The translations under genes were made by a program, and so were the position numbers. A stretch of DNA of 64,000 bases, from the NCBI RefSeq assembly GCF_900343085.1, contig NZ_OPYI01000005.1:62001-126000 (forward strand), in the 5' to 3' direction. This DNA comes from Aedoeadaptatus coli. Its GTDB lineage: Bacteria > Bacillota > Clostridia > Tissierellales > Peptoniphilaceae. Positions 16,490 to 25,737 of this stretch are shown in pieces (position 1 is the first letter of the stretch; the number at the start of each line of letters is the position of its first letter). Below the pieces are notes generated by a model that saw only the letters and a list, made by a program, of their open reading frames with translations, did not search any database and was not told where the DNA came from.

Positions 16490-16715
16490 GAAATTTTCTT
16501 ATGGCGTTGCAGTAGGGGTAGTAGCATTCTCCTCTATAACAACAGTCGGCGCTATGGGCATTTTAGCTCTTGAAAAGCTAAAAAAGTTTGTTCAAAGAAC
16601 GGCAGATACCACTGTTGAAATTAAGCTCTATGAAAGGGCATGGGAAGATTTATTGGACGAACTGGAAGATGAAGAATGCGAAGAGTACGAAGTTTGCTTT
16701 AATTATAAAGATTAA
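16470..16715 (+). CDS. Small membrane protein of the transfer operon
   Basis: About 81 residues. A hydrophobic segment (YGVAVGVVAFSSITTVGAMGILAL) spans residues 8-32, and the C-terminal half is acidic. Two adjacent ATGs (16467, 16470) are possible; the second has better spacing to AGAAGG. It overlaps the end of the coupling-protein gene and precedes the Maff2-type gene by 15 bases. No named family is recognised with certainty. A single-span protein at this position probably belongs to the transfer apparatus. Confidence 0.65.
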   Translation: MKRKQREKFSYGVAVGVVAFSSITTVGAMGILALEKLKKFVQRTADTTVEIKLYERAWEDLLDELEDEECEEYEVCFNYKD

Positions 16716-16730
16716 ATAAAGGAGAATATT

Positions 16731-16943
16731 ATGGGATTTTTTAGTAGTGCAGTTACAACCTTACAACAATTAGTAGTAGCTTTAGGTGCCGGTCTCGGTG
16801 CGTGGGGCGTAATCAATCTTTTGGAAGGCTATGGGAACGATAATCCCGGCGCAAAATCGCAAGGTATTAAGCAGTTAATGGCTGGTGGTGGCGTTGTTTT
16901 AGTTGGAACGAAACTAATTCCCCTATTATCGGGTTTATTTTAA
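16731..16943 (+). CDS. Maff2-family small membrane protein
   Basis: A 70-residue protein with two hydrophobic stretches (TLQQLVVALGAGLGAWGVINLL and MAGGGVVLVGTKLIPLLSGLF) separated by a short glycine- and asparagine-rich loop ending in AKSQGIKQLM. This is the typical form of Maff2 proteins, which in Tn1549-like elements lie between the coupling protein and the TrbL-like gene. Topology recalls VirB2 pilins, so it may form the extracellular or transmembrane channel subunit, but this is not established. GGAG precedes the ATG. Confidence 0.85.
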   Translation: MGFFSSAVTTLQQLVVALGAGLGAWGVINLLEGYGNDNPGAKSQGIKQLMAGGGVVLVGTKLIPLLSGLF

Positions 16944-16985
16944 GACAAAACAAGCTAATAATAGCCTTTTATCGAGGAGGTGCTT

Positions 16986-17846
16986 ATGCAGTTAGCGGAG
17001 AAGTTCCTTAACGGTTTAAAGCAACCTATGATCGATAACTGTATGAAGGTCTTTGAAAATATGCAGAAGATGATGAACGACCAAATGACGAAAGCAGGCG
17101 ATGTCGTATCACAAACTCCACAAGCATATAATTCAGACTTGTACAATTTAGCAAAAAACATTAATGAGACGGCGGTTATACCAATCGCCGTCTTAATTAT
17201 TACCTTTATTGCGATCTATGAAATAATTCATCTAGTTATCGACAGGAACAATTTTAATGATTTTGAAACCTTTATATTTTTTAAATGGATTTTTAAAACA
17301 TCGATATCCATTTATTTAGTTAGTCATGCTTTTGAATTTTCAATGGCAATATTTGATGTTATGCAGTCTGTCATACGCTCAGCCTCAGGAATTAGTATTC
17401 AACAATTCCAGGTAGGGCAAGAAGCTATGAAAGCAAGTATAGAAAAGATGAGCATAGTAGACCTAATGTTTTTTACCACGCAACTTAATGCTATGCAGAT
17501 GATTGTCTGGGCATTAGGCATTGTTATTTGGGTCATTTGTGTAGGACGTATTATTGAGATGTACTTTATTATTTCTGTAGGTGCATTACCCTTTGCGACT
17601 CTAACATCGAGCCGATATGGACATATTGGAGACTCTTATATCAAATCAGCGGTCGCATTAGGCTTGCAAGGTTTATTTATTATCATCACTCTAGGAGCAT
17701 GGTCGGTATTCGTGCAGTCTCTAACAGTAGCAAAAAATGGCAATCCATGGACATTTATGTTCTCGTTCCTAGCAGCAAGCTTACTTGCCGTGATTGTACT
17801 CTTTAGAACAAAATCGGCAGCAAGTTCGATTGTCTCTGCAGCGTAA
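16986..17846 (+). CDS. TrbL/VirB6-like channel protein
   Basis: A 286-residue polytopic membrane protein with an N-terminal amphipathic region (1-55) and five to six hydrophobic segments between about 60 and 280. It matches the VirB6/TrbL-like protein of Tn1549-type ICEs in size, topology and position after the Maff2 gene. The frame opens with GTG at 16980, but that codon is part of the GAGGAGG ribosome site; ATG 16986 is the start. VirB6-like proteins form part of the inner-membrane pore and contact translocating DNA. Confidence 0.85.
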   Translation: MQLAEKFLNGLKQPMIDNCMKVFENMQKMMNDQMTKAGDVVSQTPQAYNSDLYNLAKNINETAVIPIAVLIITFIAIYEIIHLVIDRNNFNDFETFIFFKWIFKTSISIYLVSHAFEFSMAIFDVMQSVIRSASGISIQQFQVGQEAMKASIEKMSIVDLMFFTTQLNAMQMIVWALGIVIWVICVGRIIEMYFIISVGALPFATLTSSRYGHIGDSYIKSAVALGLQGLFIIITLGAWSVFVQSLTVAKNGNPWTFMFSFLAASLLAVIVLFRTKSAASSIVSAA

Positions 17847-17861
17847 AGAAAGGAGGAAGCA

Positions 17862-18224
17862 ATGGCTTATGTAAATGTACCGAGAGACCTGTCAAAGTAT
17901 GAATCTAAAGTCGCATTTAACCTAACAAAAAGACAATTGATTTGTTTTTCGATAGGAGCGGCTTTTGCAATTCCCGCTTACTGGTTTACACGTCATTTTT
18001 TACCAAGTGACGTGCGTTCAATTTTAATGTTTATTATTGCAAGTCCTTTTTTTGTTGCCGGTATTTTTAAAAAAGACGGCATGACTCTAGAGAAATATCT
18101 CTACATTGTGTGCCGACAGAAATATTTTAGACCTGGCATACGACGCTATAAGACGCTGACTCAAAGTAAGCGAGAAGTTACGACAAAAATAAAAGGAAAA
18201 ACAAAAAAGAAGAAAAAGAGGTGA
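17862..18224 (+). CDS. PrgI-family transfer protein
   Basis: A 120-residue protein with the PrgI signature: an N-terminal VNVPRDLSKYESKV segment, two membrane helices (about 25-45 and 52-70) and the FRPGIRRYKT motif. PrgI is the VirB3 equivalent of Gram-positive type IV secretion systems and is always next to the VirB4 gene, as here. The C-terminal tail is a run of lysines. AGGAGG precedes the ATG. Confidence 0.9.
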   Translation: MAYVNVPRDLSKYESKVAFNLTKRQLICFSIGAAFAIPAYWFTRHFLPSDVRSILMFIIASPFFVAGIFKKDGMTLEKYLYIVCRQKYFRPGIRRYKTLTQSKREVTTKIKGKTKKKKKR

Positions 18225-18231
18225 GATCATC

Positions 18232-20700
18232 TTGAATCAAAATTTCCAAAAAAAGCAAGAACAGCGTCTAAAATCAAACATCGACGCAGCGAAGAAAAAT
18301 AAAGAAGACTTTGGCAACACAAAAGCCAAAAAGTCGGAATCAAAGACTCCTCAAGTTTTACAAAACTTATTGCAATTACTCGTTAAGAAAGAGGACAACG
18401 AAGTCTACACGACGCAAGATAGCTTACCTTACGACAAGATCTTTCAAGACGGTATTATGAAGCTTGACGAAGGACGCTATAACAAATGTATTGAGTTTAC
18501 TGACATTAACTACCGATTAGCAAAGCCTGAAGATCAAAGAAAGATTTTCGACGACTATTGTAAGTTTTTAAACTACTTCGACTCGACGATTGATTTCCAA
18601 CTGACTTTTTTAAATTTAACAGGTTTTGCTGACAGGCTCATGCACAATATTCGCATACAAAAGCAGAATGACCCGTTCAATGATATTCGAATGGAATATA
18701 GTAGAATGCTTCGTAATCAATTGGCAAAAGGCAACAATGGTTTGATTAAACGAAAGTTTATTACTTTTACCATTAAAGCTAAAAATTTAAAAGAAGCTAT
18801 TCCAAGACTTGAACGAATAGAAACAGATATTCGCAATAATTTTAAAACACTAGGCGTACAGGCTGAATGTTTAACCGGGAAACAACGTGTCGAACAACTT
18901 CATGATATTTTAAATCAGGGAAGCGACAGAGAACGGACGACGTTTGATTGGCATAATGTAAGAACCGGAAGCATGACGACGAAGGACTATATATCTCCCT
19001 CATCGTTTAATTTTCAAAATCCACGAATATTTAAAATGGGGCAGATGTATGGTGCAAGTAGCTTTTTAAGAATTGACGCTCCTGAACTGTCGGATAAAAT
19101 GCTTGCTGAAATTTTAGACATCGAAGACGATCTATTGGTGAATATTCATATTCGATCAATGGATCAACAAGAAGCAATTAAAGAAGTTAAGCGGACAATT
19201 ACCGACCTGGATAGAACGAAGATTGAGGAACAAAAGAAAGCCGTTCGCTCAGGTTACGATATGGATATTATCCCCTCAGACCTTGCGAGCTTTTCTGAAG
19301 AAGCGAAGAATTTGTTGGAAGAACTCCAAGGGCGAAACGAGCGTCATTTTATTGTAAGCTTCCAGATTACGACCTTTGCTAAAAATAGAAAGAAGCTTGA
19401 AAATATCATTTTCCAATTAAATGGTATCGTTCAAAAATACAACTGTAGTTTAAAACGTATGGACTATCAACAGGAACAAGGACTTATGTCTGCGTTACCG
19501 ATTGGGGTAAATCAAATAGACTTTGAAAGAAAGCTCACAACGTCTTGTGCAGCTATTTTTGTACCCTTTACAACCCAAGAGTTATTTATGGGCGGGAAAG
19601 CCCTCTATTACGGTTTAAACGCCATATCCAACAATATGATTATGGTAGATAGGGGTACACTAAAAAACCCTAATGGACTGATTCTAGGTACTCCTGGTGC
19701 CGGTAAATCTTTCTCGGCCAAGCGGGAAATGACGAATGCTTTCTTCATCACAGATAATGACATTATTATTTGTGACCCTGAAGCGGAATATTCGCCATTG
19801 GTAAAGGCGCTAGGTGGTGAAGTTGTTGAAATATCACCAAACTCCAAACATCATATTAATCCTTTGGATATTAATATTAACTACGCCGACGGCGACGACC
19901 CAATCATGTTTAAAGCGTCGTTTATTCTATCCCTATTCGAACTGATCACAGGTGGTACGCAAGGTTTACAGCCGACAGAAATTACCATTATCGACCGATG
20001 TACAAGAGCGATCTATCGGAAATATTTAGAAAATCCTATTCCTGAAAATATTCCGATCCTGGAAGACCTATACAATGAATTAAAGAGACAAAAGGATATA
20101 GAAGCTGAGCGATTAGCGACCTCTCTTGAAATTTATGTAACAGGTTCCCTTCGAGTTTTCAACAATCGTACAAATGTAGACGCTAACAATCGAGTCATTT
20201 GCTACGACATTAAAAACTTGGGTAATGCACTGAAGAAGCTAGGTATGCTGATTATTCAAGACCAAGTTTGGAATCGAGTGTCCATTAACAGAGACAACTT
20301 TAAAAAGACCTGTTTTTACATTGACGAGTTCCACTTGCTGCTAAAAGAAAAGCAAACTGCGGAATATTCGGTGGAAATCTGGAAGCGGTTTAGAAAGTGG
20401 GGAGGAATCCCAACTGGTATCACACAAAACGTTAAGGACTTACTACTAAGTCAAGAGATTGAAAACATCATCGAAAACTCAGACTTTGTTTTAATGTTAA
20501 ACCAAGCTTCTGGCGACCGTGAAATCTTAGCTCATCGTCTCGGTATTTCACAAGATCAACTGTCTTATATCACCAATTCAGGTGAAGGAGAGGGCTTATT
20601 ATACTTTGGCAATGTTATTGTGCCATTTATAGATAAGTTCCCGAAGGAAACGAAACTCTACAAACTCATGACAACGAAACCGGGAGAGAAAATGTATTAG
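18232..20700 (+). CDS. VirB4/TraE-type conjugation ATPase
   Basis: An 822-residue ATPase. The N-terminal half (about 50-440) is the VirB4 core-binding part; the C-terminal half is a RecA-like motor with Walker A GTPGAGKS (about 486) and the Walker-B-like FYIDEFHLLL (about 694), followed by GITQNVKDLL. VirB4 energises assembly and substrate transfer in type IV secretion systems. The start is TTG 18232, with GAGGTGA nine bases upstream. Basic, low-complexity first 45 residues are usual for this class in ICEs. It lies between PrgI and the wall hydrolase, the order expected for Tn1549-type modules. Confidence 0.93.
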   Translation: MNQNFQKKQEQRLKSNIDAAKKNKEDFGNTKAKKSESKTPQVLQNLLQLLVKKEDNEVYTTQDSLPYDKIFQDGIMKLDEGRYNKCIEFTDINYRLAKPEDQRKIFDDYCKFLNYFDSTIDFQLTFLNLTGFADRLMHNIRIQKQNDPFNDIRMEYSRMLRNQLAKGNNGLIKRKFITFTIKAKNLKEAIPRLERIETDIRNNFKTLGVQAECLTGKQRVEQLHDILNQGSDRERTTFDWHNVRTGSMTTKDYISPSSFNFQNPRIFKMGQMYGASSFLRIDAPELSDKMLAEILDIEDDLLVNIHIRSMDQQEAIKEVKRTITDLDRTKIEEQKKAVRSGYDMDIIPSDLASFSEEAKNLLEELQGRNERHFIVSFQITTFAKNRKKLENIIFQLNGIVQKYNCSLKRMDYQQEQGLMSALPIGVNQIDFERKLTTSCAAIFVPFTTQELFMGGKALYYGLNAISNNMIMVDRGTLKNPNGLILGTPGAGKSFSAKREMTNAFFITDNDIIICDPEAEYSPLVKALGGEVVEISPNSKHHINPLDININYADGDDPIMFKASFILSLFELITGGTQGLQPTEITIIDRCTRAIYRKYLENPIPENIPILEDLYNELKRQKDIEAERLATSLEIYVTGSLRVFNNRTNVDANNRVICYDIKNLGNALKKLGMLIIQDQVWNRVSINRDNFKKTCFYIDEFHLLLKEKQTAEYSVEIWKRFRKWGGIPTGITQNVKDLLLSQEIENIIENSDFVLMLNQASGDREILAHRLGISQDQLSYITNSGEGEGLLYFGNVIVPFIDKFPKETKLYKLMTTKPGEKMY

Positions 20701-20716
20701 ATAGGAAGGTGAAGTT

Positions 20717-23700
20717 TTGAAAAGAAACAATTATAAAAATAAGCCTAGCCAACAGCCTATCGATTCTTCCAAGGTACAAAAGAGTAAGGAGAATTATAGC
20801 CAATCTCTGAACAGAACTAGAGACGATTACAATGCCAAGCACGAATCTTTTCATGCTTCATCTTTCAAAGACTATCGAGCCTTTACCAATCAGCAAGAAA
20901 ATATAAAGAAACAAGAAAGCGTTAAGCAAGACTTTAGAAAGACTGATAAAGCTATAAATGCTCAATTAACGGCTTCCTATGAACAGCAAAAGAGGTTAAA
21001 TTATAGAAAAAACCTCATGAGAAAAGAGCGTAGGGAGCGTGAAAGAGAGGAATATGCTAAAGAGCTAGAACAAAGAAGGCGAGACGAAGAACGGCGATTA
21101 GAAGAAAACAGAAAAATTGACGAACGCCGAATTGAAGAAGAACGACGTCGTCAAGATTATCTTCAAGAACTGGAAAATCAAAAGTTTATTCCGACTCAAT
21201 CGCCTCTTTCTGCTGCTATTCAGCGTGAACTCGTAGACAAGCCCGCTAATCGTGTAGTCGATTTAACGGAAAGAAAAGAGAAATACGAGAAGCTGAATAA
21301 AAGAAAAACCTCTAACGAGAATTTTTCATCAAAAGAGAAAGAGCCATCTACCGGTAGTCAGCCTAAGTCTTACGCCGATCAAAATTTTTATGATGCTGAT
21401 CGATCTTCTGTACGGCAACATCGTAATAGTGTTAAAGATCCAAAAAAAGAAAAGCTTAGGAAAAAACAGGCGAACACTGTTTATCAAAGATATCAGACAG
21501 ATGTGGCTGACAATAAAGTGGAGGCGGAAAGACAAAATTCTTCGGCTCAAGCTCAAAAGTTTAAGATGACAGATGAAATGGATCTCGACGGTGACGGTAT
21601 TATTGATCGATATGATGCCGACTTCAGGGATTCGAATGTTCAACATTATGGCGATTTAGACGAGCGAGAAGACGCAAGAGCGGATTCGGAAAAAGAATAT
21701 ACAAACAAGGATATTAAAGAATCCCTTCTCTTTAACTCTGAACCCGAAAACTCAAATAGTGCTGCGAAAAAGAAGAAGCTAATTAAAAAAGCCTATTCTT
21801 CAAAATATCGTAATGAACAAGAAAAAGAGTCTGATTTAAAAAAAGAAAAACGATTCTCGGACAAAATGTTCTTTGATGACGAAGAAAAGGTCAATGCTGA
21901 ACATTTAAAACTCGATCAAAAACTCGAAAGTGTTTCCGATCGAATTGCAAGATTAAACAAAGATAAAAACGCCGGTGCTGACACCGTAGCACGAAGCGTC
22001 GGTATGTCTGCAATGGCATTAAAAGCTGCTAAAAAAAGAAAGCAGTATGCGTCACGATTAAAAAATGATGAATCATCAATGATTCATAAAGTTAAAGAAC
22101 ACAAGTTTAACATTGAAGATGAAGCAACTAGACGGGTAGATCAGCTAAATGCAGATCAGAATCTTGCAGTTGAAACTGGCAACAAGGCAGCTAAGACTGC
22201 CGTTAAAACGAGAAAAGCTACCCAAAAGATTAACAAGGCATATCAAAAAGCTAGGAATAAGAAAAAAGCAAGAGAATCCTACTTAGAATCAAAAGGGGCT
22301 TCGTCAAATGCTCAATCATTAAGAGAAAGAATAAGCAATGCGATGAAAAATCCCGGTCAAGCGATTAAAAGGGTCGGGGAAAAAGAAGGTGCTAAATATT
22401 TAGCACTGGCACTCATCATCGTGCTGCTTATTTTTGTGCTTTTTTCTTGTGTATCATCATCTTTAGTAGGTATTACCTATTTAGGTAACACGTCTTATCT
22501 TGCAGATTTTATCGATGTTACGGAAGCAGACAAATACTACATGAAAAAAGAAGCAAAGCTACAATGGGAGCTTCAAAACATCGAGAAAGTTTATCCTGGC
22601 TTTGATGAGTATCACGTTGTAGATGACGCTATAGGTCACGATCCACATTTGCTTATTGCATATTTAACGGTAAAATTTGAAGATTTCAAGTTGAAAGATG
22701 TTACCGGAGAATTAGAGAGTATATTCAAGGAACAGTATCAATACAAAGTTGTTAAACGCACGGAAGTACGCTACCGACGGAATGGAAGCCCTTACCTATA
22801 TAAGATTTTAGAAGCGACACTTTATACTAATGACTTAGAAACGGTGCTTCGCTCTCGATTAGGTGGAGGAGATTATTCAGGGGCAACTGGCGAAATGGGA
22901 GATTATGGCAATGGTCAATTTGCACAGCCTTTAAAGCATATAAGAGTTACCTCGCCTTTTGGTCCACGTAAAGCGCCTGTACCTGGAGCTAGTACATTTC
23001 ACAGAGGAGTGGATTTTAGTGCGTCTGTTGGTACGCCTGTCTACGCTTCAGAATCAGGAAGGGTTATAACGAATAAATTCAATCGCTTCCGTGGTTGGTA
23101 TATTGTTGTTGACCATGGAGGTGGTCTGAGAACGTTATATCAACATTTAAACGGTCGAGCGCCCAAGGCGGTAGGCTCAAGTGTTCAACGTGGAGAAGTT
23201 ATTGCTCGTACAGGTAGGAGCGGTATCGGTTCAGGTCCTCATTTACATTACGAAGTACATGTCAATGGCAAACCTGTCAATCCGCTACCTTTTATTCAAG
23301 GCAATGGAAGGCGCAAGCCAAAACCCAAGCCTAATCCGCCGACACCACCACCTTCTACTCCGGAGATTTCTGGAAGTTCAGGAGACTCAGACAAAGTAAC
23401 AGACCTTGAAAAATTCGATATTTATATGGAATCTAAAGGTAACTTCATGCTCTTCGAATCTCCAATAGAAAGTGATTGGAAGGGCAAGATATCAAGAATG
23501 TTCGGTTGGAACGTTATAAACAATAAGGTTACTCTTTATAACTGGTTGGATATTAATGCCGGCGGTGAAAAGGTAGTAGCTGTAAATGACGGTGCAGTAT
23601 CTTCGAGCAGCGGTGGTCTAACTTTAACTGATGACACAGGTTGGAAGATTAAGTATCGAGGAGTTAGTCCGACCAAAACCGGTAAGGTTAAAATCGGAGA

Positions 23701-24589
23701 TCAAATCGGTACTGCGTCAGGTAAGCTATCTATTCAAATTATTAATGACCAAAATCAAATACTAAATCCGTATTTTCATTTATGGTCAGAAGGCGGACGA
23801 GTCCAGTACAAGATGTACAATCCACGTCCAAGCATAGGCAGTATAGATTTCTCTTCCGGAGGTTGGGGTCAAGGTGGCGCAATGCCAAGCGAAGCCAAAC
23901 CTTTAGGCGATTATTTTATTGCAACTGCCTACACACCTGACCCTAGAGAAAATGGCGGTTACAATGGAACTGCCATGGGGACAAAACTTGTACGAGGCGT
24001 GGTAGCTGTTGACCCGAAAGTGATTCCGCTAGGAACCGTTTTATGGGTAGAAGGCTACGGTGTTTGTCGTGCAGAAGATACAGGTGGAGCCATTAAAGGT
24101 AAACGCCTTGACTTGCTGTTTGAAACTAAAAAAGAAGCCTACAATTGGGGACGACGCAAAGTGCGTGTAGCGATACTTCCAAAAGGTTATAAGCCGGGAG
24201 GAAATGTTAGTGAACGGCGAACATCACTATTAAAAGAAGCACAACGCTATAGTGGCGTTCCTTATGTTTGGGGCGGTACAAGTCCACGAGGCTTTGACTG
24301 TAGTGGCTTTGTACATTACGTCTATAAGCAAAAAGGTATTAATATTCCGAGAGAAACCGTATCTTTGTACAACGGTGCAAGAAAGGTTTCTGCAGATCAG
24401 GCAAAGCCTGGCGATATAGTGTTCTTCCACAAAACCTATAATACGAGTAAACCGATATCACACGTCGGAGTCTACATTGGAAATGGAAAAATGATACACG
24501 CCAGTTCCAGTAGAGGTGTCATTATAGCGAACATTAATACGAGTTACTGGAGAAGTAAACTTGTTGGATTCGGAAGTTATTTACCGTAA
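20717..24589 (+). CDS. Transfer-associated wall hydrolase: M23, degenerate M23, 3D and NlpC/P60 domains
   Basis: A 1290-residue membrane-anchored protein started by TTG 20717 (AGGAAGGTGA in front). Residues 1-555 are cytoplasmic, charged and coiled-coil rich; at 289-315 they include a calcium-loop-like DLDGDGIIDRYDADF motif. One membrane helix lies at about 558-582. Outside are an M23 peptidase domain (about 744-860; HRGVDF and HLHYEVH hold the zinc ligands), a second M23-like fold lacking these ligands (about 940-1030), a 3D domain (about 1064-1155; aspartates in DTGGAIKGKRLDLLF) and a NlpC/P60 domain (about 1171-1290; Cys in FDCSGF, His in SHVGVYIG). It would cut the wall for the mating channel. 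Family members often have one or two of these domains; four is unusual. Confidence 0.88.
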   Translation: MKRNNYKNKPSQQPIDSSKVQKSKENYSQSLNRTRDDYNAKHESFHASSFKDYRAFTNQQENIKKQESVKQDFRKTDKAINAQLTASYEQQKRLNYRKNLMRKERREREREEYAKELEQRRRDEERRLEENRKIDERRIEEERRRQDYLQELENQKFIPTQSPLSAAIQRELVDKPANRVVDLTERKEKYEKLNKRKTSNENFSSKEKEPSTGSQPKSYADQNFYDADRSSVRQHRNSVKDPKKEKLRKKQANTVYQRYQTDVADNKVEAERQNSSAQAQKFKMTDEMDLDGDGIIDRYDADFRDSNVQHYGDLDEREDARADSEKEYTNKDIKESLLFNSEPENSNSAAKKKKLIKKAYSSKYRNEQEKESDLKKEKRFSDKMFFDDEEKVNAEHLKLDQKLESVSDRIARLNKDKNAGADTVARSVGMSAMALKAAKKRKQYASRLKNDESSMIHKVKEHKFNIEDEATRRVDQLNADQNLAVETGNKAAKTAVKTRKATQKINKAYQKARNKKKARESYLESKGASSNAQSLRERISNAMKNPGQAIKRVGEKEGAKYLALALIIVLLIFVLFSCVSSSLVGITYLGNTSYLADFIDVTEADKYYMKKEAKLQWELQNIEKVYPGFDEYHVVDDAIGHDPHLLIAYLTVKFEDFKLKDVTGELESIFKEQYQYKVVKRTEVRYRRNGSPYLYKILEATLYTNDLETVLRSRLGGGDYSGATGEMGDYGNGQFAQPLKHIRVTSPFGPRKAPVPGASTFHRGVDFSASVGTPVYASESGRVITNKFNRFRGWYIVVDHGGGLRTLYQHLNGRAPKAVGSSVQRGEVIARTGRSGIGSGPHLHYEVHVNGKPVNPLPFIQGNGRRKPKPKPNPPTPPPSTPEISGSSGDSDKVTDLEKFDIYMESKGNFMLFESPIESDWKGKISRMFGWNVINNKVTLYNWLDINAGGEKVVAVNDGAVSSSSGGLTLTDDTGWKIKYRGVSPTKTGKVKIGDQIGTASGKLSIQIINDQNQILNPYFHLWSEGGRVQYKMYNPRPSIGSIDFSSGGWGQGGAMPSEAKPLGDYFIATAYTPDPRENGGYNGTAMGTKLVRGVVAVDPKVIPLGTVLWVEGYGVCRAEDTGGAIKGKRLDLLFETKKEAYNWGRRKVRVAILPKGYKPGGNVSERRTSLLKEAQRYSGVPYVWGGTSPRGFDCSGFVHYVYKQKGINIPRETVSLYNGARKVSADQAKPGDIVFFHKTYNTSKPISHVGVYIGNGKMIHASSSRGVIIANINTSYWRSKLVGFGSYLP

Positions 24590-24599
24590 AGGAGAAAAA

Positions 24600-24848
24600 A
24601 TGACGATAGAAAAAGTTATAAAAAAGAAAACAAAGATTCAAAAACTCGAATCGAAAATCGCAGATATGCAGAAAGAGTTAGATGTTCTAAACGAAGATTA
24701 CTATGCTGATCTTGGTAAAGAAGTAGAAGAAATATTTGTTGAAAAGGAACTAGATCTTAAAGATTTAGTTCCTTTATTAAATATGATGGAATCTTCCGAG
24801 GAAGTTCCTGACAAAGAAGAAGGAGGAGAAGATGAAATCGCACATTAA
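24600..24848 (+). CDS. DUF4315-like small coiled-coil protein
   Basis: An 82-residue charged protein, helical throughout: a basic N-terminal segment (IEKVIKKKTKIQKLESKIA) followed by an acidic C-terminus. Size, composition and place between the wall hydrolase and the DUF4366-type gene match the DUF4315 family of Tn1549-like elements. ATG 24600 has GGAG in front; an upstream in-frame start at 24561 lies in the preceding gene and is rejected. It overlaps the next gene by 17 bases. Function is unknown. Confidence 0.7.
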   Translation: MTIEKVIKKKTKIQKLESKIADMQKELDVLNEDYYADLGKEVEEIFVEKELDLKDLVPLLNMMESSEEVPDKEEGGEDEIAH

Positions 24849-25737
24849 AAAAGGGCTTATCCTTTGTTTAGGTATGTTACTAATTGCACAGCCTATTTAT
24901 GCGAGCAATCAGGAGATAGCCAACAAATTAAAGTTATACAACAATCCGTCACAGAATCGATATATAGAAAGTAAGTTAAAGCCGGAGTCTAAAAAACAGC
25001 CGTCTCAGCCGAAAAAAACACAGGCAGCAAAACCGGCAGCAAGACGAAATCCAATTCCTAAAAAAGCAGTTACACCAACGTCACCGGCACAAAAGTCAAC
25101 GGTACAAACTGCTCCGTCTGCTCCAAAAGCTGTAGTTGAGCCTAAACAAAAAACGGAATCGGAAACAGTGCCTGAAAAAGCTACTACGCCGACAATGGCA
25201 AAGCCGGAAGAAAAGAAGCCTGATGTACAGCAATTTATAAAATTCCGAGCTGAAAATGGGAAGCTATACTATCTCGTGACAACTAGAAATCCTGACACAG
25301 GAGAGATTATTGACTCGGAACTATTCAGTGAACTTTCCGAAGACCGCTTGAAGGTAATGAGTGGTGAAGATTTAGATCAACAGGAAAAAGAACGTGAAGA
25401 AGAAGAAAAACGTCGGCAAGAAGAACTTGAACGACAACGTCTTGAAGATCAAAAACAAAACAAAGAAGAAGTACCTGAGAAAAAAGGAAATGGTGGAACA
25501 ATCTTCTTGATGATTTTAGTCGTTGTCGGTGTTATCGTCGCAAAACGATTTAAAGATCAAAAGAAAACACATGAAGAGTTTGACGACGATGAACTTGACG
25601 ATGATGATGACGATGAATTTTACGAGGACTACGAGGCAGATTATGACGAAAATGATGATACAGAGTTATATGAAATCGATCAGAGCCTCTTTGATGAAGA
25701 TGATGAAGACGAAAGAGAGGATCAAGATGAAGAATAA
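24832..25737 (+). CDS. DUF4366/CD1107-family exported membrane protein
   Basis: A 301-residue protein with signal peptide (KKGLILCLGMLLIAQPIYA), a Pro/Lys/Ala-rich wall-spanning stretch (50-135), a small domain containing FRAENGKLYYLVTTRNPDTG (about 140-180), a charged coiled coil, one membrane helix (about 223-242, FLMILVVVGVIVA) and a very acidic tail. This is the CD1107-type protein of Tn1549-like ICEs, thought to be a structural part of the transfer machine. GGAGG overlaps the end of the previous gene. The tail is nearly all D and E over about 50 residues and overlaps the start of the next gene. Confidence 0.82.
   Translation: MKSHIKKGLILCLGMLLIAQPIYASNQEIANKLKLYNNPSQNRYIESKLKPESKKQPSQPKKTQAAKPAARRNPIPKKAVTPTSPAQKSTVQTAPSAPKAVVEPKQKTESETVPEKATTPTMAKPEEKKPDVQQFIKFRAENGKLYYLVTTRNPDTGEIIDSELFSELSEDRLKVMSGEDLDQQEKEREEEEKRRQEELERQRLEDQKQNKEEVPEKKGNGGTIFLMILVVVGVIVAKRFKDQKKTHEEFDDDELDDDDDDEFYEDYEADYDENDDTELYEIDQSLFDEDDEDEREDQDEE

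Noticed and set aside
25523-25726. N-terminal extension of the second DUF4366-like gene
   Set aside because: It is the shifted frame of the upstream acidic tail; the signal peptide begins at 25727 behind a ribosome site.
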